In this document: positions 1 through 7,700 of the stretch, one piece after another
Layout of the letters: each line of letters starts with the position of its first letter
Numbering within the stretch: the stretch's first letter is position 1
Origin: Candidatus Altimarinota bacterium
Lineage (GTDB): Bacteria > Patescibacteriota > Gracilibacteria > UBA4473
Length of the DNA stretch: 64,000 nucleotides
Assembly (NCBI GenBank): GCA_023143095.1
Contig: JAGLIF010000006.1
Span: 62,001-126,000 of the forward strand
Direction of reading: 5' to 3'
The notes under the pieces: generated by a model
Told to the model about the DNA's origin: nothing
Database searches by the model: none
Seen by the model: only the letters and a program-made list of their open reading frames with translations
Program-made: the position numbers and the translations under genes

Positions 1-1497
1 AAATGGCATTCAAAACGATCTCTTATTCGAAATTTTTTGTTCCGATCTTTTCGCAGATCTTGGCATCCTCAAAACAAAATAGTACTTTCTACGGAAGAAT
101 TGTGTTCTCTTTTTCATTTTCCACATATAAAATATAACAACATTCCTTCTATTAAGTGGCAAAATTATAAAATCGTAAAATCACCTCAAAATATTCCCAA
201 AGAAGGTCTTCTTTTGGGACACAATGTTTATCGTGGAGTTGCTTCTCCAATCTACATGAAGCGAGAAGATCGTTTTCGTCACTTTTATGTTATTGGACAA
301 ACAGGAACAGGTAAATCTTCAATCTTTCAATCCATGATTCGTCAAGATTTGGAAAATGGTGATGGATTGTGTGTAGTTGATCCTCATGGAAGTCTTATTG
401 AGGATCTTTTACCTTTTGTTCCAAAAAACCGTGTAGATGATATCATTATTTTCGATCCATCTGATCTAGAACGACCAATGGGTCTCAATCTTCTTGAAGC
501 CGAAACTGAAGAAGAGAAAGATATGGTCGCACTTGATGCCATGAACATCATGATTAAAATGTTTGATGAAGAAGTTTTTGGACCACGAATCCAGGACTAT
601 TTTCGAAACGGAGTATTAACCCTTATGTCTGATCCAGAAGGAGGAAGTCTTACCGATATTGTGCGACTGTTTACTGACGATGCCTTTCAACGATCAAAAG
701 TTAAACATATTAAAAATCCAGTAGTAAAAGCCTTTTGGACGAAACAAATGGCTAAAACTGGAGCCCGAGAAAAACAAGAAATGATTCCTTATTTCTCCTC
801 AAAATTTGGAGCTTTTGTGACCAACTCCATGATGCGAAATATTATTGGACAAACCAAGTCCTCCTTCGATTTTTCCACGGTGATGCAAAATCAAAAAATT
901 CTGTTTATGAATCTTTCCAAAGGATCAACAGGAGAAATTAATTCTAAACTTTTAGGTCTTATTATCGTTTCCAAAATTCAAATGGCGGCACTGTCTCGAC
1001 AAAAACTTTCTAAAGAAAATCGAAAAGACTTTTTCCTCTATATCGACGAGTTCCAAAACTATGTAACCGACTCAATTGAATCTATTTTGTCTGAAGCCAG
1101 AAAATACCGACTCAGTCTCAATATTGCACACCAATATCTTTCACAAATTGATACTTCAAATCAAAAAAAAGGAGTAAACCTCAAAGATGCCATCTTCGGA
1201 AATGTTGGAACCATGATGTGTTACAAAATAGGTGCTCAAGATGCCGAACACATGGCGAAAGAAATGTCTCCCGAATTTACTGAACAAGATCTTATTAATA
1301 TCGATAAATATAAAGCAGTTATGAAGCTTTCAATTGATACACAACCTTCAAAGCCATTTTCTATAGTTCCAACAAATCCTTATCTAGAAACTGGTGATCC
1401 AGCCCTTGCTAAAGCACTCAAACAAATTTCCAGACTTACTTATGGACGCAGCAAAAAGTTCGTTGAAAAAGAAATTTTTACCAGACTAGATGTGTAA
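1..1497 (+). CDS. TraG/VirD4-like DNA-pumping ATPase, 5'-truncated by window edge
   Basis: The frame is open back to base 1, so the gene starts upstream; a TTG at 37 is only the first start-like codon in view. Counting from that TTG, the Walker A motif GQTGTGKS lies at about residues 87-94. A VDPHG strand follows, then the acidic LYIDEFQN strand (Walker B-like) and an AHQYLSQ sensor region. This is the architecture of the AAA+ family that couples DNA or pilus substrates to type IV secretion machines, a family common in Patescibacteria genomes. The visible part is essentially the cytoplasmic motor domain; any membrane anchor would be upstream. It ends 4 bp from the convergent rhodanese gene. 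Whether it serves conjugation, pili or DNA uptake cannot be told from here. Confidence 0.8.
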   Translation, partial: KWHSKRSLIRNFLFRSFRRSWHPQNKIVLSTEELCSLFHFPHIKYNNIPSIKWQNYKIVKSPQNIPKEGLLLGHNVYRGVASPIYMKREDRFRHFYVIGQTGTGKSSIFQSMIRQDLENGDGLCVVDPHGSLIEDLLPFVPKNRVDDIIIFDPSDLERPMGLNLLEAETEEEKDMVALDAMNIMIKMFDEEVFGPRIQDYFRNGVLTLMSDPEGGSLTDIVRLFTDDAFQRSKVKHIKNPVVKAFWTKQMAKTGAREKQEMIPYFSSKFGAFVTNSMMRNIIGQTKSSFDFSTVMQNQKILFMNLSKGSTGEINSKLLGLIIVSKIQMAALSRQKLSKENRKDFFLYIDEFQNYVTDSIESILSEARKYRLSLNIAHQYLSQIDTSNQKKGVNLKDAIFGNVGTMMCYKIGAQDAEHMAKEMSPEFTEQDLINIDKYKAVMKLSIDTQPSKPFSIVPTNPYLETGDPALAKALKQISRLTYGRSKKFVEKEIFTRLDV

Positions 1498-1501
1498 TGT
1501 T

Positions 1502-2050
1502 CTACTTTTTATCTTTATTCCAAGGAAGCTTTTTAAAAAGATCTTCCAAAATATTTTTTCCAGAAAATCCTGTAAAAAGAAAAGCTAACCCAATGATTAA
1601 TATTAATAGTCTCCCTATATCTCGAAAAAGCAGACTAAAAATACAAAGAAAACCTAAAGTTACTAAAAGTTGTCTTTCTGCCGAAAGTTTTATAAAAGTA
1701 TTTTTAACTTTTGTTACCTCCTCTGTAACAACTTTTTGAAATTGTACTGTTTTTCCAAGTTCTTTCCATTCTGAAAGACAACCTCCACAAACAAAAACAT
1801 CCTTAGTATCACCTTTTTCTATAAGTTTTTCCGCTACTTGCTTCGCTCTTCTCCCACTAACACAAGAAAGATAAACATTTTTTCCTTTCATTTTATCTTG
1901 CCACTTTTTAAGATCTTCTAAATCTCTGCTTTCAAATCCTGGAATATGTTCTTTCTCAAATTCTTCAGCAGTTCGTACATCAATAAAGAGATCGTCTTTT
2001 TCTATGTTTTTAAGTTTTGCTGCCAAATCCTGGATGGAAATCGTTTTCAT
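1502..2050 (-). CDS. Rhodanese-domain protein with C-terminal membrane segment(s) (YgaP-like)
   Basis: The 182-residue protein starts at MKTISIQDL; an upstream in-frame Met at 2095 would add 15 residues that match no rhodanese and would overlap the divergent promoter region. Residues 1-95 form a single rhodanese domain with FIDVRTAEEF and an active-site loop CVSGRR, so the sulfur-accepting Cys is present. Residues 130-170 contain hydrophobic segments (LLVTLGFLCIFSLLF and LLILIIGLAFLFTGF). The rhodanese-plus-DUF2892 membrane arrangement is that of E. coli YgaP. A sulfurtransferase role at the inner face of the membrane is the likely function. The gene ends TAG. Confidence 0.75.
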   Translation of the reverse strand: MKTISIQDLAAKLKNIEKDDLFIDVRTAEEFEKEHIPGFESRDLEDLKKWQDKMKGKNVYLSCVSGRRAKQVAEKLIEKGDTKDVFVCGGCLSEWKELGKTVQFQKVVTEEVTKVKNTFIKLSAERQLLVTLGFLCIFSLLFRDIGRLLILIIGLAFLFTGFSGKNILEDLFKKLPWNKDKK

Positions 2051-2108
2051 GTGAAACAAGATTAGTGATTTATAATTTTTGTATTTATTATACAATCAGA
2101 ATTATAAC

Positions 2109-3080
2109 ATGGAAATGAATTTTTGGAAAAAATTAAAACACCCAATTCTTGTTTTAGCTCCAATGGCTGGATACACAGAAAGTCCTTTTCGTCGATTAAT
2201 AAAAGAACTTGAGCCATCTGTAATCCTTGTTTCGGAACTCATAAGCGCAGAAGCATTACGACGAAAAAATGAAAAAACTCTTCGTATGATTGAATTTACG
2301 CCACAAGAAAAACACTATTATGGCATTCAACTTTTTGGAAATGAGGAATCTTGCTTTTTAGATGCAGCTAAAGAGGTAGAAAAAATAGGTGCTGATTTTA
2401 TCGACCTCAATCTTGGATGTCCTAGTCCAAAAATCATCAATTCTGGTCACGGTTCAGCACTTCTCAAGAATCCTCTTTCTACTGTAAAAATGATTGAAGC
2501 TTTAGTAAAAAACACTTCTCTTCCTGTTTCTGTAAAAATGCGTTTGGGATTTTATGATGACAATGACCTTTTGGAAACAACAAAAAATCTTGAAAATGCT
2601 GGAATTTCTGCCATCGCTATTCATGGACGAACAACTAAACAACGATTTTCTGGAACAGCTGACTGGGAAAAAATTTATGCCGTAAAAAATATTTTAAATA
2701 TTCCTGTCATTGGTAATGGCGATATCACTTCAGCTCAAATCGCCAAAGAACGACTTCAAAACTTAGATGGAATCATGATTGGTCGAGCTAGTATCCGAAA
2801 CCCTTGGATATTCAAGCAATGTCGAGAAATATTTGAAGGCAAACCCCTCACTCCAAAACCCAATTTGGAACAACAACTCGCATTTTTCAAACGACATGCA
2901 ACATTTGCCTCCGAGTTTAAAAACGAAAAATGGGCGATGTTGGAATTACGAAAACATTTTGCCCATTTCCTCCGCGGATTTCCCAACGCCGCACAGTTTC
3001 GAGACCGTCTTATGCGCGTAGAAACCCAATCTGAAATGAATAAGATTTTTGAGGAAATTTCCACTCATTCAAATTCTTAG
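2109..3080 (+). CDS. dus: tRNA-dihydrouridine synthase
   Basis: This FMN-dependent enzyme reduces uridine to dihydrouridine in tRNA D-loops. The TIM-barrel start LAPMAGYTESPFRR is followed by LNLGCPSPK with the catalytic Cys, a VKMRLG strand, IAIHGRTTKQRFSG, IGNGDI, and the phosphate-binding DGIMIGRAS near the C-terminal helical domain. The length of about 324 residues is normal for the family. I chose ATG 2109 rather than the upstream start-like codon at 2079, because the extra residues are unlike Dus N-termini and TATA-like boxes (2087-2108) lie just before this ATG. The Dus subfamily (A/B/C) cannot be assigned by eye. Confidence 0.9.
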   Translation: MEMNFWKKLKHPILVLAPMAGYTESPFRRLIKELEPSVILVSELISAEALRRKNEKTLRMIEFTPQEKHYYGIQLFGNEESCFLDAAKEVEKIGADFIDLNLGCPSPKIINSGHGSALLKNPLSTVKMIEALVKNTSLPVSVKMRLGFYDDNDLLETTKNLENAGISAIAIHGRTTKQRFSGTADWEKIYAVKNILNIPVIGNGDITSAQIAKERLQNLDGIMIGRASIRNPWIFKQCREIFEGKPLTPKPNLEQQLAFFKRHATFASEFKNEKWAMLELRKHFAHFLRGFPNAAQFRDRLMRVETQSEMNKIFEEISTHSNS

Positions 3081-3125
3081 ACACTGATTTAATAAAACAA
3101 TGTCTTTCCGAATAAATTATTGTCT

Positions 3126-3144
3126 TCCCGGACTTGATCCGGGA
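3126..3144. repeat. GC-rich hairpin, REP-like
   Basis: The arms TCCCGGA and TCCGGGA form a 7-bp stem around CTTGA. The sequence TCCCGGACTTGATCCGGGA closely resembles a REP-like palindrome known to me from many proteobacterial genomes. It is sharply GC-richer than its surroundings. Confidence 0.6.
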
Positions 3145-3157
3145 TCTACGATATTTC

Positions 3158-3185
3158 AAGTCCGGACTCTGTAGAGTCCGGACTT
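3158..3185. repeat. 12-bp perfect inverted repeat
   Basis: AAGTCCGGACTC and GAGTCCGGACTT are exact inverse complements around the loop TGTA. The element follows the previous hairpin by 13 bp and shares the TCCGGACT core with it. No T-run follows on either strand, so it does not look like an intrinsic terminator. Confidence 0.7.
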
Positions 3186-3211
3186 AGTTTCGAAACCAAT
3201 TTTGTTTTTAA

Positions 3212-3251
3212 TTATGTACTTATTATAATCATGATTATAATAAGTACATAA
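3212..3251. repeat. 40-bp perfect AT-rich palindrome
   Basis: The palindrome is centred between 3231 and 3232 on TCATGA, with 20-base arms that match exactly and no loop (TTATGTACTTATTATAATCA and its complement). As DNA it could extrude a cruciform; as RNA it would need an imperfect loop. It stands between dus and the repeat array and has no adjacent gene. Confidence 0.75.
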
Positions 3252-3480
3252 ATTAAACTTTTACCACTAAAAATATTTAGAAAAAACGCTCCTGTTAACA
3301 ATATAAACTACTCAGTACCCATGTGGTTTTAATACATACGAAAATTAAAATTATGAAAAAAAATGGATTTCTGCCTACACAGAAATGAGGAAGTGTAATA
3401 GTAATGAGAAAATTTATTCTCTTCTTTTCCAAATACAAATTGCTTTTTTTCCTCAAAATGATTAAATCCTTTTAGTCTAA

Positions 3481-3930
3481 AAAAACCTAAGCGAAGCAAG
3501 AGTTTTGAAGGAAAGAGGAGGTGAGACGAAGTCGTGCAGTTTCAAGCTTGCTTGAAACGAAACATGCGTAGTCCATGCCTTTAAAACAGGGTTCCCACAA
3601 AATCCGAAGCGAAGCGAGGGTTTTGAAGGGAAGAGGAGGTGATGCGAAACAACGAAGCTTTTCTGCAAAGCAGAAAACGAAGTAAGTGAAGCATTTGTCT
3701 TAAAAACAGGGTTCCCACGAAATCCGAAGCGAAGCGAGGATTTTGAAGGGAAGAGGAGGTGAGACGAAGTCGTGCAGTTTCAAGCTTGCTTGAAACGAAA
3801 CATGCGTAGTCCATGTCTTAAAACAGGGTTCCCACAAAATTCGAAGCGAAGCGAGAGTTTTGAAGGGAAGAGGAGGTGATGCGAAACAACGAAGCTTTTC
3901 TGCAAAGCAGAAAACGAAGTAAGTGAAGCA
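3481..3930. repeat. Four-unit tandem array, alternating A-B-A-B, about 118 bp per unit
   Basis: Units begin with a GCGAAGCRAG core at 3491, 3609, 3729 and 3846, giving spacings of 118, 120 and 117. Every unit continues TTTTGAAGGRAAGAGGAGGTGA. Units 1 and 3 then carry an inverted repeat GTTTCAAGC-TT-GCTTGAAAC. Units 2 and 4 instead carry TTTTCTGC-AAA-GCAGAAAA. Three junctions share TTAAAACAGGGTTCCCAC. The last unit runs to within 15 bp of tRNA-Thr. No frame is kept open consistently, so this is not coding. Confidence 0.85.
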
Positions 3931-3944
3931 ATCACCGACGACTT

Positions 3945-4020
3945 GCCGCCTTGGCTCAGTGGCTAGAGCACGCCCTTGGTAAGGGTGAGATCTCGAGTTC
4001 GATTCTCGAAGGCGGCTCCA
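3945..4020 (+). tRNA. tRNA-Thr (GGT anticodon)
   Basis: A full cloverleaf can be drawn. The 7-bp acceptor stem pairs GCCGCCT with AGGCGGC. The D-stem is GCTC/GAGC. The anticodon stem is CGCCC/GGGTG with one G-T pair and loop TTGGTAA, reading GGT. The T-stem is TCGAG/CTCGA with loop TTCGATT. The discriminator is T and CCA is encoded. It sits directly after the repeat array. Confidence 0.95.
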
Positions 4021-4277
4021 GGCTACGCCTATTCGAGGCTACGCCTGGCAAGCCAATTTACTTCAATTAGTGTTTTTGAAATACAAGAAAGTGTATGCGT
4101 AGACTGTCCGCCATAGCTTTAGCGAAGGCTGGGCTATTTTGATATAGTTAAATGAATAATAGATTAAGACCTGTTCTTTAGTTTTAATATATGCTTTTTT
4201 ATAAAAAAATAATATAAAGACAAAAAAAATCTATTATTCTTTAAAAATGGATTCCTTTCAGCTAAAATCTATTTTGT

Positions 4278-4377
4278 AGACTTTCCTTAAGGAAAGTCTG
4301 ATAAACTCAGAAAATAATAAAAAACAAAAAAACAATTCGCCAAAAATTCGTCTTTTAAGATCTTTTTCCTTAAAAAT
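4278..4377 (+). repeat. Dispersed intergenic palindromic repeat, copy 1
   Basis: The copy begins with a perfect 22-bp palindrome (AGACTTTCCTTAAGGAAAGTCT, 4278-4299). It continues through TGATAAACTCAGAAAATAAT, CAATTCGCCAAAAATTCGTC and a CTTTTTCCTTAAAAAT end. A second copy lies at 16623-16711. The two palindromes differ at paired positions (C-G in this copy, G-C in the other), which suggests that the folded form matters. Confidence 0.7.
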
Positions 4378-4485
4378 TGTTTCTATTAGCCTGCTAAAAA
4401 GAAAAATTTGTTAAGAAAAATTTTCTCAAAAATACTAGAATTTTTTGTGGCAAAGACTTTATCAGTATTTCCTTAACTTAAGTCG

Positions 4486-5475
4486 ATGAAAAAATTATTA
4501 ATTACTGGCGGAGCAGGGTTTATTGGATCAAATTTTGTACGACATCTTTTGGATACTCGTGATTATAAAATCGTAAATGTCGATAAACTCACCTATGCTG
4601 GAAACCTAGAAAACTTAAGAGATATAGAAAACAATCCTCGCTATCACTTTGTACAAGCTGATATTGCAGACAAAAAGGCGATGAATACACTGTTTGAAAA
4701 AGAAAAATTTGACGGAGTTATAAACTTTGCCGCTGAAACACATGTAGATCGATCAATTGAAGATTCTTCTCCTTTTATTCAAACAAATATACTAGGAACT
4801 CATGTTCTTTTGGAACTTTCTCGTAAATTTGAAATTAAAAAATATCACCAAGTTTCCACTGACGAAGTTTATGGAGATTTAGGCAATCCTATCTCAAATG
4901 AGTTAAAAAAATATTTCACAGAAAACACACCCCTCGCACCAAACTGTCCGTACGCTGCAGCCAAAACTTCGGCAGACTTGCTAGTACAATCTTGGTATGA
5001 GACCTACGATATGCACACTATCATTACTCGATGTTCGAACAACTACGGTCCTTACCAGTTTCCAGAAAAACTCATTCCGTTCTTTATGTTTCATGCTATG
5101 AAAAACGAAGATTTACCACTTTATGGAGATGGGCAAAATATTAGAGACTGGCTTTTTGTACTTGATCATTGCGAAGCAATTCTCCTTGCCTTTGAAAAAT
5201 CCCCTGCTGGGGAAATCTGGAATATCGGCGGACACAATGAAAAAACAAATCTTAAAATTGCTGAACTCATTCTCAAAGAAACCAACTCGAAATCAAAAAT
5301 TGTTTTCATAAAAGACAGAAAAGCACACGATCGGCGTTACGCTATAGACGCATCAAAGATAGAAAAACAGCTAGGTTGGACTCCCTCACATACTTTTGAA
5401 GATGCTCTCCCAAAAACCATTCAATGGTACCTAGATAATAAATCCTGGGTAGAATCTTGCCGAACACTGGTCTAA
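4486..5475 (+). CDS. rmlB: dTDP-glucose 4,6-dehydratase
   Basis: This enzyme converts dTDP-glucose to dTDP-4-keto-6-deoxyglucose, the second step of dTDP-L-rhamnose synthesis. The extended SDR fold shows the NAD site GGAGFIGSNF at residues 7-16, VSTDEVYGDL with the Thr-Asp-Glu catalytic set, YAAAK (the Y-x3-K pair), and SNNYGPYQFPEKLIPFF typical of RmlB. The length of 329 residues is normal. It stands alone here; the rmlA fusion (20329) and rmlD (25441) are 15-20 kb away and no rmlC is in the window. No Shine-Dalgarno precedes the ATG. Confidence 0.93.
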   Translation: MKKLLITGGAGFIGSNFVRHLLDTRDYKIVNVDKLTYAGNLENLRDIENNPRYHFVQADIADKKAMNTLFEKEKFDGVINFAAETHVDRSIEDSSPFIQTNILGTHVLLELSRKFEIKKYHQVSTDEVYGDLGNPISNELKKYFTENTPLAPNCPYAAAKTSADLLVQSWYETYDMHTIITRCSNNYGPYQFPEKLIPFFMFHAMKNEDLPLYGDGQNIRDWLFVLDHCEAILLAFEKSPAGEIWNIGGHNEKTNLKIAELILKETNSKSKIVFIKDRKAHDRRYAIDASKIEKQLGWTPSHTFEDALPKTIQWYLDNKSWVESCRTLV

Positions 5476-5546
5476 AAAAATAAGAAAGTGAAGATATATT
5501 ATTTATCAAGGTTTCCTTAAAAATTTTATTTTTTTCCTAAGTTTCC

Positions 5547-5552
5547 TATAAT
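5547..5552 (+). promoter_or_regulatory. -10 box TATAAT of the Kazal/SLH gene
   Basis: A perfect TATAAT ends 8 nt before ATG 5561, so transcription would begin at or next to the start codon. There is no clear -35 match in the poly-T upstream sequence. Confidence 0.5.
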
Positions 5553-5560
5553 AAAAATTG

Positions 5561-7681
5561 ATGAAAAACTTCTTTTTCCTATTCGGACTTTTGGCTTTGA
5601 GCTTCAATACTTGTCTTGCGGAAAGCACTCCACAAGACTCTCCTGTTTTGAAAATACAATTAAGCCCTGGAAACCTTCCCACACAACGAATTTCTCCAGG
5701 CACAGAAAATGTAGAAATCCTACGAATTTGGCTTTCTTCCTCTTTTTCAGAAGATTCTTCTTTAAGTTCTGACGATGGAATTTTTCTCAAAAAATTAAAA
5801 TTCAAACGAACCGCAGAAGGTGATCGAGATCAACTTATCCGTTACAAATTACAATATAAAAACCAAACTCTTGGCAAAATCTCTCTTCCCGATTCAGATG
5901 TTTTAGAATTCAAAAATCTAAACATTCTCGTTCCATACGAAAAAACTATTGAACTTCGAATCCTAACCGACACCCTTAGTGGAAACACTTCAGGAGTTCA
6001 TCAATTTGAACTCTCTAATACAAATTCTTTAGACCTAGAACTCTTAAATACTTCAGGAGATGAAATTAAAGTTATTGGAAAATTCCCTCTTCAAGCAAAT
6101 AAAATTCTCATTGGAAATGATTTTTTTTCTCCTGGAAAAGATTGCAATCTTCGAGTTGATCCTGTTTGTGGAGTTGATGGAAAAACCTATTATAACCTCT
6201 GTATTCCTTTTCAAAAAAACATTGATATCGATTACGAAGGATCTTGTCATATCATTCTTACAAAACCATTAATTCCTTGCCCCGAAAATGCCAATCCCGT
6301 TTGTGGCGACAATGGAAAAACTTATCTAAATCAATGTTTTTTAGATCGAACTACTGTTTTATGGGATTATAATGGAACCTGTTTTCCAGCAAATTTTGAG
6401 CGTCCTAAAACATTTAAAACAGCTACTGAACTTTATAATTTAAAAATCAATGAATTAATTCAGTCACGACCAAGGATTTCTAATGAATCTACAAAAAAAC
6501 TTCAAGATATTGGCAATATCCTCTCTCAATATCCGTTTACTCTTAATTCAAAATCAAGTTTACCTAATTCCATAGCAAATTTCATAACCTTTTCCATTAA
6601 TCCATCTGATCGAATTCGTTTGGAACAAGAAATCGAACTTTTACGAATTGCCCTTATTAAATCAAAACAAAATTCTTCTCGAGAAAAGTTTGAAAAACAT
6701 AAAATTCCATTTCTAGATGTAGACGAAAATGAATGGTTTTTTCCATATGTAAAATTTTTGAAAGAAAAAAATTGGATTTCTGGATACGAAAATTTTGAAG
6801 GAGAAGAAACGGGGGAATTCGAACCTGCAAATCCTGTAACAAAAGCAGAAATAACCAAAATGGCATTCAATGCAGCTAATATTTCTTGGAACCCTGAAAA
6901 TAAAACCCTTCCTCAAAATACATCTTCAAAAGGACACTGGGCAGAGTCTCTCATTCACATTGCGGAAGAAAAAGGATTGACACTCTGGAGTGATTTTCCA
7001 AACCCCAATAAAAAAGCAGATAGGGGGGAGGTAATCCAACTTCTTTTTGAGGTTTTTCAAGTCAATCCGCCACAAACCTTTATACAAAATTATTTTCCTG
7101 ATGTACCAGAAACCGATCCAAAATATCCTTTTATTCAATACGCTAAGGTCTTGGAAATCATCGAAGGATACAGCGATGGAACATTCCTTCCAAATCACTC
7201 TATTTCTCGTGCAGAAGTAGCTAAAGTAATAAAAATGGTCTACGAAAAACTTCCAAAATCTGTAAGTTTTGAAGCTACACAAAAAGAAGACCCTTCACAG
7301 AACCAAAACCAAAAAACTCTTAATATGAAAATGTTTGCAGTTCCCTATATCAGTCCAAATTTCCATTTTTATATGAAGATTCCAGGACTTTTCCGTTTTC
7401 AAAGTTTTGATTCAACAGAAAATGAAATTATGCGTTTTGGTTTTGCCAATAAAAATATGTATGATGAACAGGATGTTGATTTTTGGCTTAAAATAATTGG
7501 AACAGAATCTTCTCTCCCAAAAACCATTTATAAAAAACAGGGAAACAAGCTGATTATTGATTTCCCTAGAATAAATTCTGAAAAAACTTTCTTCCGATTA
7601 GAAGGACTATCCAAATTTTCAGACGCCATGAACTTTTTACAAAAAAACATTAAATATACGGAATTAACAAATCTTGAATAA
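5561..7681 (+). CDS. Secreted protein with two Kazal-like domains and SLH repeats
   Basis: The 706-residue protein begins with a signal peptide (MKNFFFLFGLLALSFNTCLA). An extracytoplasmic region follows. Next come two cysteine-rich modules at about residues 210-275: CNLRVDPVCGVDGKTYYNLC...YEGSC and CPENANPVCGDNGKTYLNQC...YNGTC. The PVCG(V)DGKTYxNxC pattern is that of Kazal-type protease inhibitors. Residues about 380-570 hold three SLH-type repeats (FLDVDENEWFFPYVKFL, GHWAESLIHIAEEKGL, FPDVPETDPKYPFIQYAK plus YSDGTFLPNHSISRAEVAK), which usually bind secondary cell-wall polymer. A C-terminal region of about 120 residues is unassigned. Inference: a wall-bound protease inhibitor or adhesin. Confidence 0.85.
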   Translation: MKNFFFLFGLLALSFNTCLAESTPQDSPVLKIQLSPGNLPTQRISPGTENVEILRIWLSSSFSEDSSLSSDDGIFLKKLKFKRTAEGDRDQLIRYKLQYKNQTLGKISLPDSDVLEFKNLNILVPYEKTIELRILTDTLSGNTSGVHQFELSNTNSLDLELLNTSGDEIKVIGKFPLQANKILIGNDFFSPGKDCNLRVDPVCGVDGKTYYNLCIPFQKNIDIDYEGSCHIILTKPLIPCPENANPVCGDNGKTYLNQCFLDRTTVLWDYNGTCFPANFERPKTFKTATELYNLKINELIQSRPRISNESTKKLQDIGNILSQYPFTLNSKSSLPNSIANFITFSINPSDRIRLEQEIELLRIALIKSKQNSSREKFEKHKIPFLDVDENEWFFPYVKFLKEKNWISGYENFEGEETGEFEPANPVTKAEITKMAFNAANISWNPENKTLPQNTSSKGHWAESLIHIAEEKGLTLWSDFPNPNKKADRGEVIQLLFEVFQVNPPQTFIQNYFPDVPETDPKYPFIQYAKVLEIIEGYSDGTFLPNHSISRAEVAKVIKMVYEKLPKSVSFEATQKEDPSQNQNQKTLNMKMFAVPYISPNFHFYMKIPGLFRFQSFDSTENEIMRFGFANKNMYDEQDVDFWLKIIGTESSLPKTIYKKQGNKLIIDFPRINSEKTFFRLEGLSKFSDAMNFLQKNIKYTELTNLE

Positions 7682-7700
7682 ATTCTTTTATATAATTTTT

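Larger units (their letters stand above)
3081..4485. other. 1.4 kb gene-free repeat zone around a tRNA gene
   Basis: No credible protein gene lies here; the short ORFs in it are by-products of repeats. In order it holds: two GC-rich hairpins (3126-3185), a 40-bp perfect palindrome (3212-3251), an AT-rich stretch, a four-unit alternating tandem array (3481-3930), tRNA-Thr (3945-4020), two copies of AGGCTACGCCT (about 4020-4047), a TCCGCCATAGCTTTAGCGAA tract (about 4107-4127), and a dispersed palindromic repeat (4278-4377). Its composition, with GC-rich islands in an AT-rich background, differs from the rest of the window. Confidence 0.7.

Noticed and set aside
2079-2108. Upstream start for dus
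   Set aside because: The added residues (MYLLYNQNYN) are unlike Dus proteins and overlap TATA boxes in the divergent promoter region.
3477-3814. Minus-strand ORFs of 63 and 77 codons
   Set aside because: They are products of the tandem repeats, have repetitive odd composition and resemble no protein.
3481-3930. CRISPR array or integron attC cassette array
   Set aside because: There are no unique spacers, unit interiors alternate between two fixed sequences, no cas or integrase gene is near, and the attC core pattern is not present.
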